From: Auanema rhodensis
Taxonomy: Eukaryota; Nematoda; Chromadorea; Rhabditida; Rhabditidae
DNA: 64,000 nt
Assembly (NCBI GenBank): GCA_964057225.1
Contig: OZ059897.1
Location: forward strand, 2,480,001-2,544,000
Direction of reading: 5' to 3'
Under the pieces are notes generated by a model. That model was given only the letters and a program-made list of their open reading frames with translations. It ran no database searches and was not told the DNA's origin. The translations under genes and the position numbers were made by a program. Shown in pieces: positions 35,447 through 49,600 of the stretch (its first letter is position 1; the number at the start of each line of letters is the position of its first letter).

Positions 35447-37552
35447 CCCTGAAGAATTAATTTTTTCGTTGAATAACATTGTCCATCGTCTTTGCCTTGA
35501 AAAAAGAAATCTAAAAACTCCTACTTTTTGTGAAATTATTTAGAAATTTTTCGGGAAAATTTTTGTCAAAATGTTTTTGGAAGCAATGTTGAGTGTACAT
35601 GGGAACTCAACATACACTAATGCATTATTTTTCAAACGATCATAACTAATTTTTGTATAGAGCGTTTCTCAATGTAGTATAGTGCATTCGATGCGGATTT
35701 TTAAGCTGCGTTGATCTGTGTTATCAGATTTGAGTTAGCTTAAAAATGCACCGAGATATCAACTGATATATGTTCACACTTATATCCTCGATTTTCACCC
35801 TGAAGAAATGATTTTTTTGTTGAATAACATTGTCCATCATCTTCGTCTTGAAAAAAGGAATCTAAAAACATCTACTTTTTGTGAAATTATTTAGAAATTT
35901 TTCGGGAAAATTTTTGTCAAAATGTTTTTGGAAGCAATGTTGAGTGTACATGGGAACTCAACATACACTAATGCATTATTTTTCAAACGATCATAACTAA
36001 TTTTTGTATGGAGCGTTTCTCAATGTAGTATAGTGCATTCGATGCGAATTTTTAAGCTGCGTTGATCTGTGTTATCAGATTTGCGCTAGCTTAAAAATGC
36101 ACCGAGTAATCAACTGATATAGGTTCACACTTATATCCTCGATTTTCACCCTGAAGAATTAATTTTTTCGTTGAATAACATTGTCCATCGTCTTTGCCTT
36201 GAAAAAAGAAATCTAAAAACTCCTACTTTTTGTGAAATTATTTAGAAATTTTTCGGGAAAATTTTTGTCACAATGTTTTTGGAAGCAATGTTGAGTGTAC
36301 ATGGGAACTCAACAAACACTAATGCATTATTTTTCAAACGATCATAACTAATTTTTGTATAGAGCGTTTCTTAATGTAGTATAGTGCATTCGATGCGGAT
36401 TTTTAAGCTGCGTTGATCTGTGTTATCAGATTTGAGTTAGCTTAAAAATGCACCGAGATATCAACTGATATATGTTCACACTTATATCCTCGATTTTCAC
36501 CCTGAAGAATTAATTTTTTCGTTGAATAACATTGTCCATCGTCTTTGCCTTGAAAAAAGAAATCTAAAAACTCCTACTTTTTGTGAAATTATTTAGAAAT
36601 TTTTCGGGAAAATTTTTGTCAAAATGTTTTTGGAAGCAATGTTGAGTGTACATGGGAACTCAACATACACTAATGCATTATTTTTCAAACGATCATAACT
36701 AATTTTTGTATAAAGCGTTTCTTAATGTAGTATAGTGCATTCGATGCGGATTTTTAAGCTGCGTCGATCTGTGTTATCAGATTTGAGTTAACTTAAAAAT
36801 GCACCGAGATATCAACTGATATAGGTTCACACTTGTATCCTCGATTTTCACCCTGAAGAAATGATTTTTTCGTTGAAAAACATTGTCCATCGTCTTCGTC
36901 TTGAAATAAGGAATCTAAAAACATCTACTTTTTGTGAAATTATTTAGAAATTTTTCGGGAAAATTTTTGTCAAAATGTTTTTGGAAGCAATGTTGAGTGT
37001 ACATGGGAACTCAACATACACTAATGCATTATTTTTCGAACGATCATAACTAATTTTTGTATGGAGCGTTTCTCAATGTAGTATAGTGCATTCGATGCAG
37101 ATTTTCAAGCTGCGTTGATCTGTGTTATCAGATTTGCGCTAGCTTAAAAATGCACCGAGATATCAACTGATATATGTTCACACTTATATCCTCGATTTTC
37201 ACCCTGAAGAAATGATTTTTTCGTTGAATAACATTGTCCATCATCTTCGTCTTGAAAAAAGGAATCTAAAAACATCTACTTTTTGTGAAATTATTTAGAA
37301 ATTTTTCGGGAAAATTTTTGTCAAAATGTTTTTGGAAGCAATGTTGAGTGTACATGGGAACTCAACATACACTAATGCATTATTTTTCAAACGATCATAA
37401 CTAATTTTTGTATGGAGCGTTTCTCAATGTAGTATAGTGCATTCGATGTGAATTTTTAAGCTGCGTTGATCTGTGTTATCAGATTTGCGCTAGCTTAAAA
37501 ATGCACCGAGTAATCAACTGATATAGGTTCACACTTATATCCTCGATTTTCA
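35447..37552 (+). repeat. 6-mer higher-order repeat, copy 1 (2,106 bp)
   Basis: m102-m107: B; A(t21, a42, gcgaat); B(c123, caacaaac, cttaat); B with taaagcg, cttaat and gcgtcgatc; A with a28, cttgaaataagg, gcagat, ttttca and gctagc joined to gagatatc; A(a42, gatgtgaat). Several alleles here are found only in this repeat and its second copy. Confidence 0.8.
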
Positions 37553-39658
37553 CCCTGAAGAATTAATTTTTTCGTTGAATAACATTGTCCATCGTCTTCG
37601 TCTTGAAAAAAGGAATCTAAAAACATCTACTTTTTGTGAAATTATTTAGAAATTTTTCGGGAAAATTTTTGTCAAATTTTTTTTGGAAGCAATGTTGAGT
37701 GTACATGGGAACTCAACATACACTAATGCATTATTTTTCAAACGATCATAACTAATTTTTGTATAGAGCGTTTCTCAATGTAGTATAGTGCATTCGATGC
37801 GGATTTTTAAGCTGCGTTGATCTGTGTTATCAGATTTGAGTTAGCTTAAAAATGCACCGAGATATCAACTGATATATGTTCACACTTATATCCTCGATTT
37901 TCACCCTGAAGAAATGATTTTTTTGTTGAATAACATTGTCCATCATCTTCGTCTTGAAAAAAGGAATCTAAAAACATCTACTTTTTGTGAAATTATTTAG
38001 AAATTTTTCGGGAAAATTTTTGTCAAAATGTTTTTGGAAGCAATGTTGAGTGTACATGGGAACTCAACATACACTAATGCATTATTTTTCAAACGATCAT
38101 AACTAATTTTTGTATGGAGCGTTTCTCAATGTAGTATAGTGCATTCGATGCGAATTTTTAAGCTGCGTTGATCTGTGTTATCAGATTTGCGCTAGCTTAA
38201 AAATGCACCGAGTAATCAACTGATATAGGTTCACACTTATATCCTCGATTTTCACCCTGAAGAATTAATTTTTTCGTTGAATAACATTGTCCATCGTCTT
38301 TGCCTTGAAAAAAGAAATCTAAAAACTCCTACTTTTTGTGAAATTATTTAGAAATTTTTCGGGAAAATTTTTGTCACAATGTTTTTGGAAGCAATGTTGA
38401 GTGTACATGGGAACTCAACAAACACTAATGCATTATTTTTCAAACGATCATAACTAATTTTTGTATAGAGCGTTTCTTAATGTAGTATAGTGCATTCGAT
38501 GCGGATTTTTAAGCTGCGTTGATCTGTGTTATCAGATTTGAGTTAGCTTAAAAATGCACCGAGATATCAACTGATATATGTTCACACTTATATCCTCGAT
38601 TTTCACCCTGAAGAAATGATTTTTTCGTTGAATAACATTGTCCATCGTCTTCGTCTTGAAAAAAGGAATCTAAAAACATCTACTTTTTGTGAAATTATTC
38701 AGAAATTTTTCGGGAAAATTTTTGTCAAAATGTTTTTGGAAGCAATGTTGAGTGTACATGGGAACTCAACATACACTAATGCATTATTTTTCAAACGATC
38801 ATAACTAATTTTTGTATAAAGCGTTTCTTAATGTAGTATAGTGCATTCGATGCGGATTTTTAAGCTGCGTCGATCTGTGTTATCAGATTTGAGTTAACTT
38901 AAAAATGCACCGAGATATCAACTGATATAGGTTCACACTTGTATCCTCGATTTTCACCCTGAAGAAATGATTTTTTCGTTGAAAAACATTGTCCATCGTC
39001 TTCGTCTTGAAATAAGGAATCTAAAAACATCTACTTTTTGTGAAATTATTTAGAAATTTTTCGGGAAAATTTTTGTCAAAATGTTTTTGGAAGCAATGTT
39101 GAGTGTACATGGGAACTCAACATACACTAATGCATTATTTTTCAAACGATCATAACTAATTTTTGTATGGAGCGTTTCTCAATGTAGTATAGTGCATTCG
39201 ATGCAGATTTTCAAGCTGCGTTGATCTGTGTTATCAGATTTGCGCTAGCTTAAAAATGCACCGAGATATCAACTGATATATGTTCACACTTATATCCTCG
39301 ATTTTCACCCTGAAGAAATGATTTTTTCGTTGAATAACATTGTCCATCATCTTCGTCTTGAAAAAAGGAATCTAAAAACATCTACTTTTTGTGAAATTAT
39401 TTAGAAATTTTTCGGGAAAATTTTTGTCAAAATGTTTTTGGAAGCAATGTTGAGTGTACATGGGAACTCAACATACACTAATGCATTATTTTTCAAACGA
39501 TCATAACTAATTTTTGTATGGAGCGTTTCTCAATGTAGTATAGTGCATTCGATGTGAATTTTTAAGCTGCGTTGATCTGTGTTATCAGATTTGCGCTAGC
39601 TTAAAAATGCACCGAGTAATCAACTGATATAGGTTCACACTTATATCCTCGATTTTCA
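37553..39658 (+). repeat. 6-mer higher-order repeat, copy 2
   Basis: m108-m113 repeat units 1-6 at 2,106 bp. They share caacaaac, taaagcg, gcgtcgatc, cttgaaataagg and gatgtgaat. The 5' parts of m108 (gtcttcg and tcaaattttt) and m111 (aaatga, gtcttcg, ttattcag) are type A rather than type B, so the first third of each has been replaced while the 3' part kept its ancestry. Confidence 0.75.
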
Positions 39659-41413
39659 CCCTGAAGAATTAATTTTTTCGTTGAATAACATTGTCCATCG
39701 TCTTTGCCTTGAAAAAAGAAATCTAAAAACTCCTACTTTTTGTGAAATTATTTAGAAATTTTTCGGGAAAATTTTTGTCACAATGTTTTTGGAAGCAATG
39801 TTGAGTGTACATGGGAACTCAACATACACTAATGCATTATTTTTCAAACGATCATAACTAATTTTTGTATAGAGCGTTTCTTAATGTAGTATAGTGCATT
39901 CGATGCGGATTTTTAAGCTGCGTTGATCTGTGTTATCAGATTTGAGTTAGCTTAAAAATGCACCGAGATATCAACTGATATATGTTCACACATATATCCT
40001 CGATTTTCACCCTGAAGAAATGATTTTTTCGTTGAATAACATTGTCCATCGTCTTCGTCTTGAAAAAAAGAATTTAAAAACATCTACTTTTTGTGAAATT
40101 ATTTAGAAATTTTTCGGGAAAATTTTTGTCAAATTTTTTTTGGAAGCAATGTTGAGTGTACATGGGAACTCAACATACACTAATGCATTATTTTTCAAAC
40201 GATCATAACTAATTTTTGTATGGAGCGTTTCTCAATTTAGTATAGTGCATTCGATGCAGATTTTTAAGCTGCGTTGATCTGTGTTATCAGATTTGCGCTA
40301 GCTTAAAAATGCACCGAGTAATCAACTGATATAGGTTCACACTTATATCCTCGATTTTCACCCTGAAGAATTAATTTTTTCGTTGAATAACATTGTCCAT
40401 CGTCTTTGCCTTGAAAAAAGAAATCTAAAAACTCCTACTTTTTGTGAAATTATTTAGAAATTTTTCGGGAAAATTTTTGTCAAAATGTTTTTGGAAGCAA
40501 TGTTGAGTGTACATGGGAACTCAACATACACTAATGCATTATTTTTCAAACGATCATAACTAATTTTTGTATAGAGCGTTTCTCAATGTAGTATAGTGCA
40601 TTCGATGCGGATTTTTAAGCTGCGTTGATCTGTGTTATCAGATTTGAGTTAGCTTAAAAATGCACCGAGATATCAACTGATATATGTTCACACTTATATC
40701 CTCGATTTTCACCCTGAAGAAATGATTTTTTCGTTGAATAACATTGTCCATCATCTTCGTCTTGAAAAAAGGAATCTAAAATCATCTACTTTTTGTGAAA
40801 TTATTTAGAAATTTTTCGGGAAAATTTTTGTCAAAATGTTTTTGGAAGCAATGTTGAGTGTACATGGGAACTCAACATACACTAATGCATTATTTTTCAA
40901 ACGATCATAACTAATTTTTGTATGGAGCGTTTCTCAATGTAGTATAGTGCATTCGATGTGAATTTTTAAGCTGCGTTGATCTGTGTTATCAGATTTGCGC
41001 TAGCTTAAAAATGCACCGAGTAATCAACTGATATAGGTTCACACTTATATCCTCGATTTTCACCCTGAAGAATTAATTTTTTCGTTGAATAACATTGTCC
41101 ATCGTCTTTGCCTTGAAAAAAGAAATCTAAAAACTCCTACTTTTTGTGAAATTATTTAGAAATTTTTCGGGAAAATTTTTGTCACAATGTTTTTGGAAGC
41201 AATGTTGAGTGTACATGGGAACTCAACATACACTAATGCATTATTTTTCAAACGATCATAACTAATTTTTGTATAGAGCGTTTCTTAATGTAGTATAGTG
41301 CATTCGATGCGGATTTTTAAGCTGCGTTGATCTGTGTTATCAGATTTGAGTTAGCTTAAAAATGCACCGAGATATCAACTGATATATGTTCACACATATA
41401 TCCTCGATTTTCA
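39659..41413 (+). repeat. Monomers m114-m118, partial tetramer repeat
   Basis: m114 B(c123, cttaat, cacatata), m115 A with tcaaattttt, gaattta and caatttag, m116 B, m117 A(a42, private aaaatcat, gatgtgaat), m118 B(c123, cttaat, cacatata). m113-m114 correspond to m117-m118 at 1,404 bp. The rare tcaaattttt of m115 is shared with m108, seven units upstream. Confidence 0.6.
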
Positions 41414-41764
41414 CCCTGAAGAAATGATTTTTTCGTTGAAAAACATTGTCCATCGTCTTCGTCTTGAAAAAAGGAATTTAAAAACTCCTACTTTTTGTGA
41501 AATTATTTAGAAATTTTTCGGGAAAATTTTTGTCACAATGTTTTTGGAAGCAATGTTGAGTGTACATGGGAACTCAACATACACTAATGCATTATTTTTC
41601 AAACGATCATAACTAATTTTGGTATAGAGCGTTTCTTAATGTAGTATAGTGCATTCGATGCGGATTTTTAAGCTGCGTTGATCTGTGTTATCAGATTTGA
41701 GTTAGCTTAAAAATGCACCGAGATATCAACTGATATATGTTCACACTTATATCCTCGATTTTCA
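41414..41764 (+). repeat. Chimeric boundary monomer m119
   Basis: The 5' end is type A/A' (aaatga, a28, gtcttcg). From about site 66 it becomes type B (ctcctac, cacaat at 121-126), followed by a213, cttaat and gagttagct. It also has the rare gaattta and a private ggtatag. It is the last unit with any type B sequence and lies exactly where the left mixture gives way to the uniform right domain. It looks like a recombination product of units like those at 40010 and 41063. Confidence 0.7.
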
Positions 41765-43870
41765 CCCTGAAGAAATGATTTTTTCGTTGAATAACATTGT
41801 CCATCGTCTTCGTCTTGAAAAAAGGAATCTAAAAACATCTACTTTTTGTGAAATTATTTAGAAATTTTTCGGGAAAATTTTTGTCAAAATGTTTTTGGAA
41901 GCAATGTTGAGTGTACATGGGAACTCAACATACACTAATGCATTATTTTTCAAACGATCATAACTAATTTTTGTATAGAGCGTTTCTCAATGTAGTATAG
42001 TGCATTCGATGCGGATTTTTAAGCTGCGTTGATCTGTGTTATCAGATTTGAGTTAACTTAAAAATGCACCGAGATATCAACTGATATATGTTCACACTTA
42101 TATCCTCGATTTTCACCCTGAAGAAATGATTTTTTCGTTGAAAAACATTGTCCATCGTATTCGTCTTGAAAAAAGAAATCTAAAAACATCTACTTTTTGT
42201 GAAATTATTTAGAAATTTTTCGGGAAAATTTTTGTCAAAATGTTTTTGGAAGCAATGTTGAGTGTACATAGGAACTCAACATACACTAATGCATTATTTT
42301 TCAAACGATCATAACTAATTTTTGTATAGAGCCTTTCTCAATGTAGTATAGTGCATTCGATGCGGATTTTTAAGCTGCGTTGATCTGTGTTATCAGATTT
42401 GAGTTAACTTAAAAATGCACCGAGATATCAACTGATATAGGTTCACACTTATATCCTCGATTTTCACCCTGAAGAAATGATTTTTTCGTTGAATAACATT
42501 GTCCATCGTCTTCGTCTTGAAAAAAGGAATCTAAAAACATCTACTTTTTGTGAAATTATTTAGAAATTTTTCGGGAAAATTTTTGTCAAAATGTTTTTGG
42601 AAGCAATGTTGAGTGTACATGGGAACTCAACATACACTAATGCATTATTTTTCAAACGATCATAACTAATTTTTGTATAGAGCGTTTCTCAATGTAGTAT
42701 AGTGCATTCGATGCGGATTTTTAAGCTGCGTTGATCTGTGTTATCAGATTTGAGTTAACTTAAAAATGCACCGAGATATCAACTGATATATGTTCACACT
42801 TATATCCTCGATTTTCACCCTGAAGAAATGATTTTTTCGTTGAAAAACATTGTCCATCGTATTCGTCTTGAAAAAAGAAATCTAAAAACATCTACTTTTT
42901 GTGAAATTATTTAGAAATTTTTCGGGAAAATTTTTGTCAAAATGTTTTTGGAAGCAATGTTGAGTGTACATAGGAACTCAACATACACTAATGCATTATT
43001 TTTCAAACGATCATAACTAATTTTTGTATAGAGCGTTTCTCAATGTAGTATAGTGCATTCGATGCGGATTTTTAAGCTGCGTTGATCTGTGTTATCAGAT
43101 TTGAGTTAACTTAAAAATGCACCGAGATATCAACTGATATAGGTTCACACTTATATCCTCGATTTTCACCCTGAAGAAATGATTTTTTCGTTGAATAACA
43201 TTGTCCATCGTCTTCGTCTTGAAAAAAGGAATCTAAAAACATCTACTTTTTGTGAAATTATTTAGAAATTTTTCGGGAAAATTTTTGTCAAAATGTTTTT
43301 GGAAGCAATGTTGAGTGTACATGGGAACTCAACATACACTAATGCATTATTTTTCAAACGATCATAACTAATTTTTGTATAGAGCGTTTCTCAATGTAGT
43401 ATAGTGCATTCGATGCGGATTTTTAAGCTGCGTTGATCTGTGTTATCAGATTTGAGTTAACTTAAAAATGCACCGAGATATCAACTGATATATGTTCACA
43501 CTTATATCCTCGATTTTCACCCTGAAGAAATGATTTTTTCGTTGAAAAACATTGTCCATCGTATTCGTCTTGAAAAAAGAAATCTAAAAACATCTACTTT
43601 TTGTGAAATTATTTAGAAATTTTTCGGGAAAATTTTTGTCAAAATGTTTTTGGAAGCAATGTTGAGTGTACATGGGAACTCAACATACACTAATGCATTA
43701 TTTTTCAAACGATCATAACTAATTTTTGTATAGAGCGTTTCTCAATGTAGTATAGTGCATTCGATGCGGATTTTTAAGCTGCGTTGATCTGTGTTATCAG
43801 ATTTGAGTTAACTTAAAAATGCACCGAGATATCAACTGATATATGTTCACACTTATATCCTCGATTTTCA
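41765..43870 (+). repeat. Dimer higher-order repeat, three copies (702 bp each)
   Basis: m120-m125 alternate a t28 gtcttcg g61 unit with an a28 gtattcg a61 unit. The a61 units at 42116 and 42818 carry catagga and end in gatatagg; the third (43520) has catggga and gatatatg. A private gcctttctc occurs in m121. This is the simplest higher-order structure in the window. Confidence 0.8.
42000..42069. other. Nested dyad, weak form with gagttaac haplotype (representative, right domain)
   Basis: This is the same element in the monomer starting at 41765. The outer gtgcat/atgcac pair and the inner atctg/cagat pair remain. The long arm shrinks to eight pairs (tttttaag with cttaaaaa) and the gcg/cgc pair is lost. 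In exchange the haplotype creates an 8-base self-palindrome, agttaact, at monomer sites 287-294. This weak form is by far the commoner one right of 41765. Confidence 0.65.
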
Positions 43871-46678
43871 CCCTGAAGAAATGATTTTTTCGTTGAAAAA
43901 CATTGTCCATCGTATTCGTCTTGAAAAAAGAAATCTAAAAACATCTACTATTCGTGAAATTATTTAGAAATTTTTCGGGAAAATTTTTGTCAAAATGTTT
44001 TTGGAAGCAATGTTGAGTGTACATGGGAACTCAACATACACTAATGCATTATTTTTCAAACGATCATAACTAATTTTTGTATAGAGCGTTTCTCATTGTA
44101 GTATAGTGCATTCGATGCGGATTTTCAAGCTGCGTTGATCTGTGTTATCAGATTTGAGTTAACTTAAAAATGCACCGAGATATCAACTGATATAGGTTCA
44201 CACTTATATCCTCGATTTTCACCCTGAAGAAATGATTTTTTCGTTGAATAACATTGTCCATCGTCTTCGTCTTAAAAAAAGGAATCTAAAAACATCTACT
44301 TTTTGTGAAATTATTTAGAAATTTTTCGGGAAAATTTTTGTCAAAATGTTTTTGGAAGCAATGTTGAGTGTACATGGGAACTCAACATACACTAATGCAT
44401 TATTTTTCAAACGATCATAACTAATTTTTGTATAGAGCGTTTCTCAATGTAGTATAGTGCATTCGATGCGGATTTTTAAGCTGCGTTGATCTGTGTTATC
44501 AGATTTGAGTTAACTTAAAAATGCACCGAGATATCAACTGATATATGTTCACACTTATATCCTCGATTTTCACCCTGAAGAAATGATTTTTTCGTTGAAA
44601 AACATTGTCCATCGTATTCGTCTTGAAAAAAGAAATCTAAAAACATCTACTTTTTGTGAAATTATTTAGAAATTTTTCGGGAAAATTTTTGTCAAAATGT
44701 TTTTGGAAGCAATGTTGAGTGTACATGGGAACTCAACATACACTAATGCATTATTTTTCAAACGATCATAACTAATTTTTGTATAGAGCGTTTCTCAATG
44801 TAGTATAGTGCATTCGATGCGGATTTTTAAGCTGCGTTGATCTGTGTTATCAGATTTGAGTTAACTTAAAAATGCACCGAGATATCAACTGATATATGTT
44901 CACACTTATATCCTCGATTTTCCCCCTGAAGAAATGATTTTTTCGTTGAAAAACATTGTCCATCGTATTCGTCTTGAAAAAAGAAATCTAAAAACATCTA
45001 CTATTCGTGAAATTATTTAGAAATTTTTCGGGAAAATTTTTGTCAAAATGTTTTTGGAAGCAATGTTGAGTGTACATGGGAACTCAACATACACTAATGC
45101 ATTATTTTTCAAACGATCATAACTAATTTTTGTATAGAGCGTTTCTCAATGTAGTATAGTGCATTCGATGCGGATTTTTAAGCTGCGTTGATCTGTGTTA
45201 TCAGATTTGAGTTAACTTAAAAATGCACCGAGATATCAACTGATATATGTTCACACTTATATCCTCGATTTTCACCCTGAAGAAATGATTTTTTCTTTGA
45301 AAAACATTGTCCATCGTATTCGTCTTGAAAAAAGAAATCTAAAAACATCTACTTTTTGTGAAATTATTTAGAAATTTTTCGGGAAAATTTTTGTCAAAAT
45401 GTTTTTGGAAGCAATGTTGAGTGTACATGGGAACTCAACATACACTAATGCATTATTTTTCAAACGATCATAACTAATTTTTGTATAGAGCGTTTCTCAA
45501 TGTAGTATAGTGCATTCGATGCGGATTTTTAAGCTGCGTTGATCTGTGTTATCAGATTTGAGTTAACTTAAAAATGCACCGAGATATCAACTGATATATG
45601 TTCACACTTATATCCTCGATTTTCACCCTGAAGAAATGATTTTTTCGTTGAAAAACATTGTCCATCGTATTCGTCTTGAAAAAAGAAATCTAAAAACATC
45701 TACTATTCGTGAAATTATTTAGAAATTTTTCGGGAAAATTTTTGTCAAAATGTTTTTGGAAGCAATGTTGAGTGTACATGGGAACTCAACATACACTAAT
45801 GCATTATTTTTCAAACGATCATAACTAATTTTTGTATAGAGCGTTTCTCATTGTAGTATAGTGCATTCGATGCGGATTTTCAAGCTGCGTTGATCTGTGT
45901 TATCAGATTTGAGTTAACTTAAAAATGCACCGAGATATCAACTGATATAGGTTCACACTTATATCCTCGATTTTCACCCTGAAGAAATGATTTTTTCGTT
46001 GAATAACATTGTCCATCGTCTTCGTCTTGAAAAAAGGAATCTAAAAACATCTACTTTTTGTGAAATTATTTAGAAATTTTTCGGGAAAATTTTTGTCAAA
46101 ATGTTTTTGGAAGCAATGTTGAGTGTACATGGGAACTCAACATACACTAATGCATTATTTTTCAAACGATCATAACTAATTTTTGTATAGAGCGTTTCTC
46201 AATGTAGTATAGTGCATTCGATGCGGATTTTTAAGCTGCGTTGATCTGTGTTATCAGATTTGAGTTAACTTAAAAATGCACCGAGATATCAACTGATATA
46301 TGTTCACACTTATATCCTCGATTTTCACCCTGAAGAAATGATTTTTCCGTTGAAAAACATTGTCCATCGTATTCGTCTTGAAAAAAGAAATCTAAAAACA
46401 TCTACTTTTTGTGAAATTATTTAGAAATTTTTCGGGAAAATTTTTGTCAAAATGTTTTTGGAAGCAATGTTGAGTGTACATGGGAACTCAACATACACTA
46501 ATGCATTATTTTTCAAACGATCATAACTAATTTTTGTATAGAGCGTTTCTCAATGTAGTATAGTGCATTCGATGCGGATTTTTAAGCTGCGTTGATCTGT
46601 GTTATCAGATTTGGGTTAACTTGAAAATGCACCGAGATATCAACTGATATATGTTCACACTTATATCCTCGATTTTCA
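43871..46678 (+). repeat. Monomers m126-m133, pentamer-like repeat
   Basis: m126 (ctattcg, cattg, ttttca), m127 (cttaaa), m128, m129 (ctattcg) and m130 are followed by m131 (again ctattcg, cattg, ttttca), m132 (t28) and m133, so the series restarts after 1,755 bp. The allele ctattcg is confined to m126, m129 and m131. Private changes: tccccctg before 44929, tttctttg near 45294, tttccgttg near 46347, and gggttaacttg near 46613. Confidence 0.65.
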
Positions 46679-49600
46679 CCCTGAAGAAATGATTTTTTCG
46701 TTGAAAAACATTGTCCATCGTATTTGTCTTGAAAAAAGGAATCTAAAAACATCTACTTTTTGTGAAATTATTTAGAAATTTTTCGGGAAAACTTTTGTCA
46801 AAATGTTTTTGGAAGCAATGTTGAGTGTACATGGGAACTCAACATACACTAATGCATTATTTTTCAAACGATCATAACTAATTTTTATATAGAGCGTTTC
46901 TCAATGTAGTATAGTGCATTCGATGCGGATTTTTAAGCTGCGTTGATCTGTGTTATCAAATTTGAGTTAACTTAAAAATGCACCGAGATATCAACTGATA
47001 TATGTTCACACTTATATCCTCGATTTTCACCCTGAAGAAATGATTTTTTCGTTGAAAAACATTGTCCATCGTATTCGTTTTGAAAAAAGAAATCTAAAAA
47101 CATCTACTTTCTGTGAAATTATTTAGAAATTTTTTGGGAAAATTTTTGTCAAAATGTTTTTGGAAGCAATGTTGAGTGTACATGGGAACTCAACATACAC
47201 TAATGCATTATTTTTCAAACGATCATAACTAATTTTTGTATAGAGCGTTTCTCAATGTAGTATAGTGCATTCGATGCGGATTTTTAAGCTGCGTTGATCT
47301 GTGTTATCAGATTTGAGTTAACTTAAAAATGCACCGAGATATCAACTGATATATGTTCACACTTATATCCTCGATTTTCACCCTGAAGAAATGATTTTTT
47401 TGTTGAAAAACATTGTCCATCGTATTCGTCTTGAAAAAAGAAATCTAAAAACATCTACTTTTTGTGAAATTATTTAGAAATTTTTCGGGAAAATTTTTGT
47501 CAAAATGTTTTTGGAAGCAATGTTGAGTGTACATGGGAACTCAACATACACTAATGCATTATTTTTCAAACGATCATAACTAATTTTTGTATAGAGCGTT
47601 TCTCAATGTAGTATAGTGCATTCGATGCGGATTTTTAAGCTGCGTTGATCTGTGTTATCAGATTTGAGTTAACTTAAAAATGCACCGAGATATCAACTGA
47701 TATATGTTCACACTTATATCCTCGATTTTCACCCTGAAGAAATGATTTTTTCGTTGAAAAACATTGTCCATCGTATTCGTCTTGAAAAAAGAAATCTAAA
47801 AACATCTACTTTCTGTGAAATTATTTAGAAATTTTTTGGGAAAATTTTTGTCAAAATGTTTTTGGAAGCAATGTTGAGTGTACATGGGAACTCAACATAC
47901 ACTAATGCATTATTTTTCAAACGATCATAACTAATTTTTGTATAGAGCGTTTCTCATTGTAGTATAGTGCATTCGATGCGGATTTTCAAGCTGCGTTGAT
48001 CTGTGTTATCAGATTTGAGTTAACTTAAAAATGCACCGAGATATCAACTGATATAGGTTCACACTTGTATCCTCGATTTTCACCCTGAAGAAATGATTTT
48101 TTCGTTGAAAAACATTGTCCATCGTATTCGTCTTGAAAAAAGGAATCTAAAAACATCTACTTTTTGTGAAATTATTCAGAAATTTTTCGGGAAAATTTTT
48201 GTCAAAATGTTTTTGGAAGCAATGTTGAGTGTACATAGGAACTCAACATACACTAATGCATTATTTTTCAAACGATCATAACTAATTTTTGTATAGAGCG
48301 TTTCTCAATGTAGTATAGTGCATTCGATGCGGATTTTTAAGCTGCGTTGATCTGTGTTATCAGATTTGAGTTAACTTAAAAATGCACCGAGATATCAACT
48401 GATATAGGTTCACACTTATATCCTCGATTTTCACCCTGAAGAAATGATTTTTTCGTTGAATAACATTGTCCATCGTCTTCGTCTTGAAAAAAGGAATCTA
48501 AAAACATCTACTTTTTGTGAAATTATTTAGAAATTTTTCGGGAAAATTTTTGTCAAAATGTTTTTGGAAGCAATGTTGAGTGTACATGGGAACTCAACAT
48601 ACACTAATGCATTATTTTTCAAACGATCATAACTAATTTTTGTATAGAGCGTTTCTCAATGTAGTATAGTGCATTCGATGCGGATTTTTAAGCTGCGTTG
48701 ATCTGTGTTATCAGATTTGAGTTAACTTAAAAATGCACCGAGATATCAACTGATATATGTTCACACTTATATCCTCGATTTTCACCCTGAAGAAATGATT
48801 TTTTTGTTGAAAAACATTGTCCATCGTATTCGTCTTGAAAAAAGAAATCTAAAAACATCTACTTTTTGTGAAATTATTTAGAAATTTTTCGGGAAAATTT
48901 TTGTCAAAATGTTTTTGGAAGCAATGTTGAGTGTACATGGGAACTCAACATACACTAATGCATTATTTTTCAAACGATCATAACTAATTTTTGTATAGAG
49001 CGTTTCTCATTGTAGTATAGTGCATTCGATGCGGATTTTCAAGCTGCGTTGATCTGTGTTATCAGATTTGAGTTAACTTAAAAATGCACCGAGATATCAA
49101 CTGATATATGTTCACACTTATATCCTCGATTTTCACCCTGAAGAAATGATTTTTTTGTTGAAAAACATTGTCCATCGTATTCGTCTTGAAAAAAGAAATC
49201 TAAAAACATTTACTTTTTGTGAAATTATTTAGAAATTTTTCGGGAAAATTTTTGTCAAAATGTTTTTGGAAGCAATGTTGAGTGTACATGGGAACTCAAC
49301 ATACACTAATGCATTATTTTTCAAACGATCATAACTAATTTTTGTATAGAGCGTTTCTCAATGTAGTATAGTGCATTCGATGCGGATTTTTAAGCTGCGT
49401 TGATCTGTGTTATCAGATTTGAGTTAACTTAAAAATGCACCGAGATATCAACTGATATATGTTCACACTTATATCCTCGATTTTCACCCTGAAGAAATGA
49501 TTTTTTTGTTGAAAAACATTGTCCATCGTATTCGTCTTGAAAAAAGAAATCTAAAAACATCTACTTTTTGTGAAATTATTTAGAAATTTTTCGGGAAAAT

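Larger units (their letters stand above)
1..41413 (+). repeat. Left domain: heterogeneous monomer mixture
   Basis: Monomers m1-m118. Type A, A' and B units alternate irregularly, g213 and a213 are both common, and all three 3' haplotypes occur. Alleles confined to this domain in my reading: attaat at 10-15, tttgcc, atcttcg (a42), c123 (cacaat), g213, cagg at 106-109, cccaat and cttaat near 223-227, gcagat/gcgaat/gtgaat at 247-252, and the gctagc haplotype. All four monomers with indels are here as well. It is subdivided by several higher-order repeats listed separately. Confidence 0.85.

Noticed and set aside
41414-41764. Transposon or insertion junction at the domain boundary
   Set aside because: The unit is a full 351-bp monomer made only of satellite alleles; no terminal repeats, target-site duplication or foreign sequence.
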